The notes under the pieces: generated by a model
Database searches by the model: none
What the model was told of the DNA's origin: nothing
Seen by the model: the letters and a program-made list of their open reading frames with translations, nothing else
Shown: one piece after another, positions 1 to 10,769 of the stretch
Layout: every line of letters starts with the position of its first letter
Position numbering within the stretch: position 1 is the stretch's first letter
NCBI GenBank assembly: GCA_029448655.1
Contig: JACCLO010000004.1
Span: 2,480,001 to 2,544,000 of the forward strand
DNA from: Wolfiporia cocos
Taxonomy: Eukaryota; Basidiomycota; Agaricomycetes; Polyporales; Phaeolaceae
Direction of reading: 5' to 3'
Length of the DNA: 64,000 bases
Position numbers and translations under genes: made by a program

Positions 1-2023
1 TTGCTCAAACCGTCGGCCTTCACGCATACTATGAGGCACTTCAAATACTCATGAATAACAATGGCATGGCAGCCTCATCTTATGACCCAGTCGCAGAGTC
101 CACTATTCCAGCTGTGACGCGCAGCTCTCATAACTCGCCATCGCCGAGCTACGCAAATGCGGTACCACACCCTATTCGCTGCTCTGGACTCAGAATCTCG
201 TGCAGCGTCGGCCTTGGAGCATGCACTGCGACCATATACAAGCCTCTGGAGTATGCTCTTGTGTACAGAAGCATCCCATACAATCCCCCCGTGGCCAGCC
301 ACAACCACGGCCACATCGACAAGAGATATTCTGACGCAACGCACGCGTTATCCGATAGCTACAGGCACAGAACTGCTCCATCTCAGGACTATAGTGAAAT
401 TTCGGCGCGTTCGACGCGCTCGGAACGCGTTTCACTGTCGCCGCCTGACGAGTGTGTGGCCGCCCCGATATCACGTGATTACCAGTCCCTTGTACCGTAC
501 AGTCTCTCCTTCCTTGACGGGCCAAAGTTCCTCGACGATAACGGTACCGGTTACCATTTGCCATATGGATTGCTATCCTCAACTACTGCTGTCGACTCAG
601 ACGAAGAGCATGTCGAAGCGAAGATCCCCAGTGGAGACTGCCGCCCCTCGAAGATATTTCAGACTATAATCATTGACGGATACGAGCTGCTGGATAGCCT
701 CGATCTCCCAGTGAACTTCAATGTACAGCCTGGAGTCTACTATCGATGGCCGATGGAGGCAGGTGCCTTCTGCAAATCCCCCACAACCGCGGATGCTGTT
801 GTAGACGATGCACAAAGCACATGCACACAATCACAGTCGGAAGCAGAGCCTGAAAGCGCAATTTATAACAACCCAGATCTATACATGGAGCTAGGAGAGA
901 TTGCCTCTGGGGCTTATGGAGAGGTTCTGGCCGCAAAAGCGGGGAATGGTAGGCTTGTCGCAATCAAAGCCGTCAACAAAAAGGCACCTCTGCAGATCTC
1001 GAACGGCTACGAAGCGCTTTTGCAAGAGAAGCGGGTGATGCAGCTCGCGTCCGACAGTCAGTCTCGCTTCTTGACACCTTTGCTGGGGCATTGGGAGACC
1101 AAGGATTATTTCTGTCTCGTCATGGTCCGTCTGGTTCCTTCACAAGTGCGTATAGATTCTGGATATTAACAACAATGTCTGCATATAGGACTGGTATGCA
1201 GAAGACTTGGAGAGACGTCTGCATCTTGGCCCACAAATGTCTCCGCAAGAAGCCAAACTCTGTTGCGCAGAGATGGTACGTTGACCTCTCGCGCGGTATG
1301 CGACTTGCTAACGATCTCGCACACTCGTCAGTTATACGCCGTGCACGAGCTGCACTCGGCGCGCACGATGCACCGCGACATCAAACCGGAGAACTTTTTC
1401 ATCGACCACGACGGCCACATCGTACTCGGCGACTTCGGCCTCTCGCACACCCCCAAGCCAAAAATGAAGTTCGAGAAAGCGCCCACGTACGGGCTGTGCG
1501 GTACCTCTAGCTACCTTGCGCCCGAATTGCTCAATGATGCGCTCCTGAAACGTCATGGATACAAGTACAAGGTCGACATCTTCAGCCTCGGTGTGACCTT
1601 TGTCGAGGTCCTCGGGCGCCTAACGGAACCGCTCTACTACGCGATGGACCAGGACCAGCAACGCGCAGTCATGAATGACCTCGGCGTTGATATAGTGAGG
1701 AAGTTCATAAAAGACCCCGACCAGCTGGATCTCGTATTGAAGGTGCGCCTTGTTAACAAGTATTAAGTACCATTTCATGATGCGCATTGTTGGTGCAGAT
1801 GATAGACGAGAATCCCAACCGGCGCCCTAGCACTCAGGAGATCATGAAGCATGCCTTCTTCAAGGACATTGACTGGGAAATGGTGTATAACCACCAATAT
1901 CAACGTGAGTCCATCCTCTTCGAATCATATTAAATAGGCTTATCGACCCAATCTATGATGGTAGATGAGTACACGCATCCTAGGTTCCGCCAGAACAGTA
2001 TAGGAATGCAGTCCAACCCGTAA
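1..2023 (+). CDS. Ser/Thr protein kinase, 5' end outside window
   Basis: Five exons are supported: up to 1145, 1189-1275, 1332-1742, 1799-1904 and 1965-2023 (TAA), all phase-compatible with GT/AG introns of 43-60 nt. The catalytic domain starts near 875 with a glycine loop (GEIASGAYGEV), followed by the VAIKAV lysine, HRDIKPEN catalytic loop, DFG (DFGLSH), a GTSSYLAPELL activation-loop end and a conserved Asp in VDIFSLG. This is a complete eukaryotic kinase core of the AGC/CAMK-like kind. A non-conserved N-terminal part of about 280 residues precedes it. The frame stays open from base 3 through the first Met at 51, so the gene very probably begins upstream of the window. The short C-terminus after subdomain XI lacks an obvious AGC hydrophobic motif. 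Substrate and pathway cannot be told. Confidence 0.85.
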
Positions 2024-3193
2024 ACTCCTGGAAGTTCCGCCCTCGTCAAAAGCTTCTTGGACTGTTTATCATGCCTTCCGTAGTGTCCAATTTGAGCATG
2101 CGCTCCGCTTGAACCAGTGGTTGGCTCGCCTAAAAGCTACGACTTGGACCTAATATCTCACCCTCTTTTCAAAGAGGACGAATGCTGCAGATCGTTGCTG
2201 TACCTGGTCACCTATCTGCATTTATACGGATCTACATTCACTCATCACGTATCGTCATATAGAATCAGTATACTTACAAGGAATATTCTAAGTCCGCATC
2301 GATATCATTACCTTGCTTCGTACTCATTGCTTATGACTGTACAGTATACGCACCTTGCACGGGATGCGGGTAAGCGGAATACAGGTAAGTGGCGGTTCGC
2401 CAATCGGGTAAAACTGTTTACATCGTATGAACTACGAGAGACACTGTCGTTCAATCTCCTGGATATTATCTCCCATCATTTCCAGAACGTGTGGATTTTG
2501 TTGTGCCCTTTTCTCTGCGATAGTAACGCGGTAGACCTTCCGAAACAGGTAGTCCAGCCACAACTCAAAGTGGCAAGTCTTGCGGGTGGCGGACTCCTAT
2601 GTGGTCATTTTCTGTCGTCCTGCTGATGCATTGATGTTCCGACTGCATACTAGCTGATCAGCAGAAAGCTTGGCGCGCCTCTGACAACAGATATCGCAAA
2701 CCTCCTGTTCCAATGACCGACATTGCGCAGTCGCGCTAGCTGCTCCGATGTCCAGTGCATATCTACACGTGTTTTAGTCATGGTAGAGTTTTAGTCATGG
2801 TAGAATGCTGTGAGCTAATTTGATATCGACGTTCAATTTCACATCTGGCCAAGTAAGCATATGCGAAGTCAGTGGATGAAGTCGCGTGTGTCGCCGTTAC
2901 AGCACCGATGGTATCACCGTATACATTACACAGAGTCGTTGTAGATATCATGCTGATTTTGCATCCTGAACTGTACAGCTATTAGTATTAGACTGTGCGC
3001 GTAGATGACATATGACATATCGTGCTGATGTAAGCATAGAGAGCGCCCGCCACTCCATGGGGCCTTGACGCAGTGGATTCAGACTGCGACACTGCCAGGA
3101 GATGTTGTGCGGTGTGTGCTATGGTCGTTCGCGAACGGTGCATGGACTTATATACCCCCTCCGTCGCTGGTCTGCTTATTCAGTCGCCATTGC
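2024..3193. other. Intergenic, no supported gene
   Basis: AT-richer spacer between the kinase and the C2 gene. A 169-codon open frame (2117-2626, +) has no recognisable domain and no protein-like composition. A TATA-like TATATA lies at 3149-3154, about 40 nt before the chosen ATG of the next gene. Confidence 0.5.
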
Positions 3194-4700
3194 ATGCCCG
3201 GTCGCAAGAACCCCTTCCAGATTTCTCGCATCACCGAATGTATTCAGGCCGCAGTCGTCAAGTCAAAGCCCGCACCCGACCCTCTCACCACCGCCATGGC
3301 AGAGGCTATTGCAGAGGACAAGCCATTCGAGATGGCATTCTACGACATAACCATCCAGTTCATCTCCGCATCAGGGCTTCCAAAGATGGACATCGTAGGC
3401 AGCGCGGACCCATATTTCGTGGCCAAGCTCGATGACAGGGTGAAGTTTGTGTAAGTGGCAAATGCATCGAAGCAGGAGCACACATGTATGGGTTCATAGA
3501 TCTTCTGTGAACACAAGCACACGCTCTCCGGTGTGGAACGAGTCATGGAGGGTCAAGAACGTTCCTGAGAACGCGGCTTTGGTTGTAGAGGTGCTTGACA
3601 AGGACAGCAAGAACTTGACGGATGGCTACGTAGGCCATTTCTGCACCGACATATCGTCAGGAGAGAAGGAGCTGCACATACGCGACAAGGCTTTGAAGCG
3701 GCACCGGGGAACGTTTTATCTCGCTGTAAGTTGTGGTTACATCACACTTGAGCTGCGCTTGACGAGCTTCCAGATCGACGTGGTGCCCTCGACTGACCCC
3801 GACGCACTGCATCATCCATACACATTCGATGGCCCGGTGCGCTACTCGCGGCATTTCTCCCCGACGGTCGGTCGCATCACCAGCGCCGACAGTCGCCTTT
3901 ACTCCACATGGAAGGTGAACGTCAAGGGCGTGCGGCGCTTCTTTGGCGACGAGGTGCAGACCTGGAACACGGAGTACAGCAAGGCGCGTTCCATCTTCCA
4001 TGGGCCCACGTCCGGCGCCGTGCGCGCGGTCATCCACACCGGGCACAAAATGCTCTACACGCGCGCGCCGACGAACCGCTTCGGCGTGATCGCGACGCAC
4101 GCGGACGCGGCGCACCTCCTGCACGACCACGCAGGCGTCGCGCAGCACACGCCGTTCGAGCACCGCATCAAGCCCGCGCTCTACACGTACGTGCTCGCTG
4201 CGGACGACGACACGCTGCGCTTCTCCGAGACGGGCGCTGCGTTCCTGATGAGCATGGCGTCAAAGCACGCGCTCCACTCGAACTGCGCGCAGGCGGTGCG
4301 ATACTCGGGCGAGTTCCACCCGCGCCCGCGGGGTGGCTGGGACAGCTTCGACGACGCGACGCCCGACGAGGACGTCGAATGGGAGCTCGTCGTCGATAAC
4401 AAATCTGGGACGTACACGCCCAACAGCGCACTCTTGCCAGCTATCAAGGATGTCTTTGAGTACAATTTCCCCGGGTTCAGCGTCGTCCCGCTCGACTATA
4501 GGGACCCAGAGCTCAAGAAGAGCAGCCAGGCATGTCTGGCCTACGCGTTGGCCAAACGCGCTATCAGCAAGGGCGAACTGCAGCCGCACGCACACGGTGG
4601 TCGAGAGACACTCGCAGAGCGGGCTTCTGAAGAGATCCACAAATTGCATCATATGCATAGTCATAATCACGTAGGAAACTGGATGGATAACGAGGCATAG
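3194..4700 (+). CDS. C2-domain protein of unknown function
   Basis: Three exons: 3194-3450, 3500-3725 and 3774-4700, giving 469 aa. The second intron (3726-3773, 48 nt) is a multiple of three, so the frame reads through it, but its GTAAGT and CCAG ends and the better C2 alignment argue that it is removed. Residues about 45-140 form a C2 domain: ITIQFISASGLPKMD, SADPYFVAKLD, SPVWNESW and a VVEVLDKD Asp cluster, which are the usual Ca2+/phospholipid-binding loops. The remaining 300 residues are a conserved-looking globular region that I cannot assign. No transmembrane segment or signal peptide is seen. The start at 3194 was chosen because it follows a TATA-like box by about 40 nt. An in-frame ATG at 3065 and a later one at about 3296 are alternatives. 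Confidence 0.8.
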
Positions 4701-5109
4701 ACAGTAATCGAACAATGCGGTGACTTTTGTAATGTGATATCCTGGATGCTTATTATATTTCTTGTATTGCTCCTGTATATTGAGCCGTAATCCTGCGCCG
4801 CCGTACTGACTTACCAACGCTTGGCACAGGTAGTCTCGAAACCCAACGTTCCAAACTAGAACGAAAGCGACCCGCGAAAGCAATGGTCCAGTACCTTCCA
4901 AGCCGAAATGCGTGATATGACGACGACTATGATAACACTAAAAGCTACAAGTGCATGCATGGGGTGAAGGACAATATTGTACAGAGTTCGTTGCGATTTC
5001 AACCTGCGAATAGTTGACCGGATAAATCATCGCACACTCGCGAGGCTCCGCATTACGCGCTCACCATTTTACGCTTCCCTGAGCTTCACAGCAAAGGCAA
5101 CCTGGCCTG
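4701..5109. other. Convergent intergenic spacer
   Basis: About 410 bp between the 3' ends of the C2 gene (+) and the 824-aa gene (-). No open frame with coding character, terminator hairpin or repeat was recognised. Confidence 0.5.
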
Positions 5110-7584
5110 CTACGCATCGCACGCAACGTCATCCTCCACCTCCATCATGTCCACCCACTCTATCAGGTCCTCAGCAGACACGCACCGAGACAACGACGAC
5201 GGCACATGCGTCGGTGTCGGCGTCCCCGGCTTGCGGTTCGCAAGCGGCCGGAACGTGTCGCGCCGCCGGAGGACCATGTTCGCGACGAGCTGGGCGAGGC
5301 TGCGCATCGCGCCGCGCCCGGGGGCGGGCCCGCGCGCCATCTTCAGGTCCAGCAGCGCGCCGACCTCCTTGCTCCGCTGCTTCTCGCGCTTGCGCACCCG
5401 CCGCGCCTCCGCGCGCATGTCCATCGCACAGTGCAGCTTGTGCCGCCACGCGCGCGCGGCGTCGTCGTCCGACATGCAATCGTCCGCGTCGGAACCGAGG
5501 TTCATCTCCGACTCCTCCGCCACGGCGGTCGTGTCCGAGCCGGCCTCCTCGGCGTCGCAGCTCGCGCCGTCGCTCGCGCTCGCGGTCCCGCTGGGACGCA
5601 CGGGCATGTTGAGCTTTTCCGCGGCCTCGTTCACTTGCTTACCATACTGCGCCTCCGCGCGGCGGGCGTCCCGCTCTGCGGACAGCGCCCGCCGCCGCAG
5701 CAGGCGTAGCTGCAGAAACTCGCCTACTTCCAGGTTGCATGAGGCAGGATCGAGCTGTACCTCGAGGAATTGAAACCCATCGTCATCAGGCGAGGGCGAG
5801 CGCGCAAGTGGTAGGTCTGCGGAATGGGGTTGCAGGCAAAGGCCAAGGCCCTCGTCGTCGATCGATGGAGGCGTGATCAGCGACGGGGCTACCGTCCCTG
5901 AGAGGATGTACTCCTCCGTGGATGGCGGCGCGAAGTCGTCAGATGATGGTGGAAGCGCGACACTGGGCGACGAAGGCGACAGTGTCCCGTCCTCATTCGA
6001 GTCCAAAAAGGCTGCAAAACGGCTGTGCGGAGAGCGTGGTATCGGGGTAATGCACATATCGTCGTTGAATAGACTTGGGGAGTCCAACAAGCCCTGTGGT
6101 CGCAAGTCTAGAGGTTGTGGCCAGGTATTCGCTCGGTGAGGTATAGCGATGCCAGCGTACGCGCCGTTTGCTTCCTCTTCTGCTGGTGGTAGGAATGCCT
6201 CTACTGGGCGCGGGGAGGTAGGTGATATTTCGCAGTCAATGTTCATCATATCCGCCATGGGGATACTGTCATCGGTCATGTCTTCATGGTCGTGCACCGC
6301 CTCACTCATCCAAAGCGTCGGCGGCTGCGTATAGGAGATATGATTGCCGTATAGAGACGGCAGGTCGTTATTCGTGTCAGGAGTGTTGAATCCAAGTGAG
6401 TTGTGGCGCGGGCACTCGTCCAATCCAGGCAGATCGAGACGCAGCGATCCCGGCCGCGGGGATGCTGGAGGCGAGAAATCACTGTCGCGCTCGCCTTCTG
6501 AGGACCAGGCTGTACTGCGCCAGCTGGGGGTGCTGTCTCTTGGGGAGTATTGGTATGGCGGTACAAAATGAGATTCGGAGCTATATTCTTCGCTAGTTAC
6601 GGCAGAGTTGAAATGCGAGGGGTCGTCCGAGAGCAAGTGGCGGTGCACGCTGACCGGCGAGTGATCTGCCCAGTATGAGGTCTCCATCTTGCAGAAATTG
6701 GGATCTACCTCCTCGGAGAGGCTCCCCAGGCTCTGGCCACTGGGCTTCAGCTGTGGGAGGGACTCTTCGAATCCAGAGTCCCGGCGCGGTGGAGGACAGG
6801 TTTCTCGTGCTGTGTTCTCGGTGATTGACTGTAGTCCGGAAAGATTCCCTTGATAATCCCACCCTTCTGTTGGCTGTCCTGGAGAAAATGGGTATGACGA
6901 TGAAGCTCGATCTGAATCGTCGATCATTCCAGGGCCGTCGTCTATTCCAGGGTGGCACCGTCGCGACCAGATGTGGCCCCCTACCTCCCGGTGATATGAG
7001 CATGATGCAGAGTTGTCATCACGGTCCAAGGGCATACTGGCTGCTGTGGGGTCAGTCCGCGGGAGCTCTCGCGTCTCTCGCAGGCAAGTAGGAGGCGGCG
7101 AAAGCGGCGCATGCAAGGGAAGTGGCTCGTGCGACATACTTTGTTCCGCTCGCTCTCCAGGAATCTCGCGCATGAAATAGTCTGTGTGGGTCTCTCCGCA
7201 GGCGTCGGGCAGTGGCTTTGTGGAGCGCAGTGCAGATGCGGTGAGGGGAGGAGAGGGATATGGCCCGTTGCAAGTTGAGTGGCCAGCGTCTCGCGGCAAG
7301 TGTCCGCTTCGCGTATCGTCGCGCTGTGGCTGCCGGCAAAATTCTCGTGCGGCACACTGCTTTGGGCCCGAGCAGGAGTCCTGGCGGTCGTAATGCGCGG
7401 GCTGGGATCGGAGTTGGTGGTGTGATTGTGGTATATCTGCAGAGGTATAGGTGTGGCGTGTCGACCCAAGATGAGAGCTGTCGATAGCAAAAGAAAAGGG
7501 AGCCATGTACGATGTCATTATACTGCCGTATGCCAAAGCCGACACTGCAGACAAAGAGAAACTGCGGTGAGCACAATTGCACAA
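5110..7584 (-). CDS. Ser/Pro-rich protein, unknown function (824 aa)
   Basis: A single uninterrupted 824-codon frame, with CTA (stop) at 5110-5112 on the plus strand. Most of the protein is low-complexity, rich in Ser, Pro, Asp and Glu. The last 220 residues look more ordered: a charged helical stretch (LQLRLLRRRALSAERDARR), an acidic linker, then a basic helix (AEARRVRKREKQRSKEVGAL) and a small C-terminal acidic region. This mix of disorder with a basic-helix C-terminus would suit a nuclear or regulatory protein, but that is inference only. No enzyme motif, transmembrane helix or signal peptide is visible. An intron near the N-terminus and a later start cannot be excluded, because the first 30 residues are not distinctive. 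I do not recognise the family. Confidence 0.7.
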   Translation of the reverse strand: MCNCAHRSFSLSAVSALAYGSIMTSYMAPFSFAIDSSHLGSTRHTYTSADIPQSHHQLRSQPAHYDRQDSCSGPKQCAAREFCRQPQRDDTRSGHLPRDAGHSTCNGPYPSPPLTASALRSTKPLPDACGETHTDYFMREIPGERAEQSMSHEPLPLHAPLSPPPTCLRETRELPRTDPTAASMPLDRDDNSASCSYHREVGGHIWSRRCHPGIDDGPGMIDDSDRASSSYPFSPGQPTEGWDYQGNLSGLQSITENTARETCPPPRRDSGFEESLPQLKPSGQSLGSLSEEVDPNFCKMETSYWADHSPVSVHRHLLSDDPSHFNSAVTSEEYSSESHFVPPYQYSPRDSTPSWRSTAWSSEGERDSDFSPPASPRPGSLRLDLPGLDECPRHNSLGFNTPDTNNDLPSLYGNHISYTQPPTLWMSEAVHDHEDMTDDSIPMADMMNIDCEISPTSPRPVEAFLPPAEEEANGAYAGIAIPHRANTWPQPLDLRPQGLLDSPSLFNDDMCITPIPRSPHSRFAAFLDSNEDGTLSPSSPSVALPPSSDDFAPPSTEEYILSGTVAPSLITPPSIDDEGLGLCLQPHSADLPLARSPSPDDDGFQFLEVQLDPASCNLEVGEFLQLRLLRRRALSAERDARRAEAQYGKQVNEAAEKLNMPVRPSGTASASDGASCDAEEAGSDTTAVAEESEMNLGSDADDCMSDDDAARAWRHKLHCAMDMRAEARRVRKREKQRSKEVGALLDLKMARGPAPGRGAMRSLAQLVANMVLRRRDTFRPLANRKPGTPTPTHVPSSLSRCVSAEDLIEWVDMMEVEDDVACDA

Positions 7585-9151
7585 TTATGGGAGATGCACC
7601 GCTCAACGCAGCACGACCGACGCACAGCAGCGATCGTCCGACTTCCGAAGCGTAGAAGGCCGGGATTCACAGAGACATATTCCAGAGCAAAGCACTCGAG
7701 AGAAAGCTGAACAAAGCAGTGCGCACAACAAGCACCTGCTGGTGGCCGCGAGACGGAGAGGAATAACAGTGGATGCCTACTCCGCATGTCACTCAAAGCT
7801 CGCTGGCCGCGCCCCCCTGGCACCCTCGCTAGAAGCGGGCGGCCACATAATGTGGCAGCGCACCGGGAAACCGGCACTCTCCAATGTTTTTTGCAATCCT
7901 TATGTTTTGTCCCCGTTTTATTTCCGAGTCCCACCGCAGCCGCCTACTCTACCCCAGACTCCACTGCCTTTCCTTCCGCGAGTTTTATCGGCGCGGACAG
8001 CGCACATCTCCGCTTCAGTGCATTACTGCATCCGACGAGCCGACTAAAGAGAGGGATCCATCTCCCAGAACCCAATTGTGTACGACATGCCCCTGGGGGC
8101 CAGGTCTGCCTGGCGCGTAGAGGACGCGTATCATCATCACGCCAGCATCATCTCCGACTCGCCCTAGAAGAGTCTCACCTCAAATGGGGGCCCGTTTTTC
8201 CTTCTGACGCCATCTTCAGGCGAGCCCTTGCGGGCACCGGGCGCACGCCTCGACGCCAGCCACACCGGGCGCACGCCCAGAGGCCCGCCACCCGCGAAGA
8301 CGCGCGCAGCCGCTCCATTCCACGCGCAAGGCGGTGCGGGGCATGCGGCCTGCTCGAGGCAGAAGCACCCACCCGTCCCGAGTTGGCAAGCACAACAGCG
8401 ACCCGGCCCACGGCCTATCGCGCTGTCTATCGGCCACCATCGATACACATGGGGGCGCAGCGGCCGGCGGCTCGCAGGGCACTCCGCGACGGCAGGCGGC
8501 GTGCATCAAACCTGCCGGCTAGCGTCAGCGTGCTCCTCGCTAACGCGTTTGCGATATCAGGGTGCACCGGGTCGGTGCATCGTCTGTCCAGGGCAGCGAC
8601 CGAGCGCGTACGTACGCGGTTGCTGCGCGCGACATGCCCTCTGACCCGGACTGACACCGATGGGACCGACGCCTGGCCGAAAGGCTCCTTGCTCGAGCTC
8701 TTGACGGCAGATAACGTCTCGCTGTGCGAGCGACTACGCATGCACGGACCTTCGGAATATGCGGACGCCTGCTCGTCTTCTGACAGAAAAATGACATATT
8801 ACCGAACAGCGATCACATCAGATCAGATGTGTACACCCGTTAGAGTGAGTGCAAGCCACGAGGCTGGTACTAGATCAACAAGGAACAAGGAAATGGACGG
8901 ACCGGGATCATTGGGCAGTGCTCACTTTTTCTTGTTCATTCAAAAGGGTTAGGGTTGTTGCGATTCTATTGACGTTCACAGGAAGGTCCGAAAGGTCCCC
9001 CGATGCACGCTGAATGACTGCTTGCTAACGCAGGCCTTTGATAGCGGTTCTGAGTGGCCGACGGCACGTCAAAGAATTGTCGAAGGCGAGCCATTTACCA
9101 CTTTCCAGGCATGCTCTATCGGCATCGCGAAGTCAAAAACTGTTCGATATC
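7585..9151. other. Long intergenic region upstream of the 824-aa gene
   Basis: GC-rich in 8100-8700, with overlapping open frames on both strands (the longest is 388 codons, 7786-8952 +). None shows domain or protein-like composition, and the frames compete in the same GC-rich block, as expected by chance. It probably holds the promoter of the minus-strand gene ending at 7584. Confidence 0.45.
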
Positions 9152-10270
9152 TCACGCAATCGCACCGAGAACCAGCCCTACGACAACCGATGAGAGCAAA
9201 TTAACCTGAGAGGATCCTGTCAGCAGTTCGGCCATGCACACCGCGAGACCCGGTGCACCTGGTTATTTGTGAGGATGTTGAGCCCGCTGATGACCTTCAA
9301 GTCGGCGTCACTTGCAGAAACGGGTGTCTCATCTGTCAGGATACGTTTCGTCGTGTTCGAGTAGCGCGTGCGTTGGATAGTCGCGCCCATGAACGAGTCC
9401 AGCTGCAAGTAGCTATCAGTGAAACGGTGAGTGGCTATGCGTTAATGCCCACCAGAGATCCCAGGCCTCCGGCCGCAGTCCCCCATGCGACTAATGGGAC
9501 TACAACATCCGGCCAGCGTGCTCTGCACGCATCGCTCTCAAACAGGAGGGATGCTGTGAGCGTGAGCCCCATCACCAGGCCCCCGGCGAGCGAAGCAAGG
9601 GTACCGGCGAGAGACATCCCGCCATTGGTGCCGGGCGGGACCGGCTTCAGCGTGGTGATCAGGATGGGGGGCGAGCGCGACAGGATGCCGAGCTCGGACG
9701 CGAGCGTGTCGCCAAGGCAGCACGCAAAGTGGCTGTATGCGCGACGTGAACACGGGCACGCTCACACGATAGAGTTTGCTTAGCACGGGCAGAGACGCAC
9801 CCCAAGGTCACGAACAGCAAGGGCCGGCTCCACGCCGCAGCTGCGGGCGGCACGAGCGGGCACCACTCGGCCGGGTCATACGCGGACTGCGGCGGTATGG
9901 GGAGGGCGTCCGAGGACAGATGGGCGAGGACGGAGCCCGGCACGAAGAGTGCGCTCCAAAGCAGGCTCGCGCCAAAGGCAGACGCGGAGTTGCACAGCAC
10001 CTGCGCGGCGCTTCTGTAGCCTGCGTCCTGATGGCCCTCTTCGAGCGAGGCCTTGAGCTGCTTGCCCACCTTTGTTGCGCGCGATCCGACGAGGTAGAAG
10101 ACGATGAGAGAGACACCGAATGCCCGCAGCGGTACCGCCATCATCGTGAAGCCGACGATGAAGGCAGCGATGGCACCAGAGGGGGAGAGCGATCGCCTGC
10201 GCAGGCCATGCGTACCGAGAAACGTAGCGAGCACGAACGGCACTAAAGGAAAACCAGATGATTGATACAT
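9152..10270 (-). CDS. TMEM19/DUF92-type integral membrane protein
   Basis: Four exons in transcript order: 10270-9801, 9732-9453, 9402-9259 and 9205-9152, giving 315 aa. Introns are 68, 50 and 53 nt and phases agree throughout. Family landmarks are clear: GLRRRSLSPSGAIAAF and VGSRATKVGK near the N-terminus, HFACCLGDTLASELGIL across the first junction, PPGTNGGMSLAG, GSLLDSFMGATIQ across the second, and NILTNNQVNLLSS across the third. Several hydrophobic segments fit a multispanning membrane protein of the phytol/isoprenoid-kinase-related TMEM19/DUF92 group. The exact reaction in fungi is not established to my knowledge. The start at 10270 is the first Met before the conserved part; an additional 5' exon is possible. 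Head-to-head with the coiled-coil gene, about 500 bp apart. Confidence 0.88.
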
Positions 10271-10769
10271 AGCACTCCTGCGGAGTTCGCAGACGGATCA
10301 AGCTACTGGTACCGTGGCCGTGACCAGGAGCAGGGCCGACGGAGTGTTTGAGAAGGAGACACCGGCGGTACAGCGCAGGTCAGACTGATGCAAACGCTAG
10401 TGGGCGTCTGAAAGCAGCGGTACGATGAGACAACGCCTTGGACTAATTGGGCCCTAGATTGAGATACCTCAAAGACCTGTTGGCAGAGTAGCAAGCATAT
10501 TCATGAAGCCTTCACGAGAGAAAGCATGAAGACCGCCACGGAAAGCAGATGCAGGTAGCTGGTATCAAAGCTGCGGTAGACGTTGCGGCGAGGCTTTCCA
10601 AATGAGGCAAGTGCGCATTACTCGAGCACGTGCGCCGCGGTCGAGCAACCAGCGCGTTCAGCGGGTGAGACTCTCATACTGCAGAGGTCCTGTCTTCAAC
10701 CCTTAAGTACTCGCTGTCGATTTCACAGCTACGCACACTCTGTCGGGCATATCTCGGTAATGATTCAGC
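10271..10769. promoter_or_regulatory. Shared divergent promoter region
   Basis: A 499-bp spacer separates the starts of the TMEM19-like gene (-) and the coiled-coil gene (+), so it must carry both promoters. No clear TATA box or repeated operator was recognised. A 63-codon frame on the minus strand has no coding character. Confidence 0.45.

Noticed and set aside
2117..2626. 169-codon frame downstream of the kinase
   Set aside because: No conserved features, lies in AT-rich intergenic sequence, no sensible splice partners.
5171..5709. Several open frames opposite and across the 824-aa gene
   Set aside because: Shadows of GC-rich codons of the minus-strand gene.
7786..8952. 388-codon open frame on the plus strand
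   Set aside because: GC-rich with several competing long frames on both strands, no domain, composition unlike neighbours; probably chance openness in an upstream region.
8945..8962. GGGTTAGGGTTG resembling telomeric TTAGGG repeats
   Set aside because: Only about two units, no array; chance occurrence.
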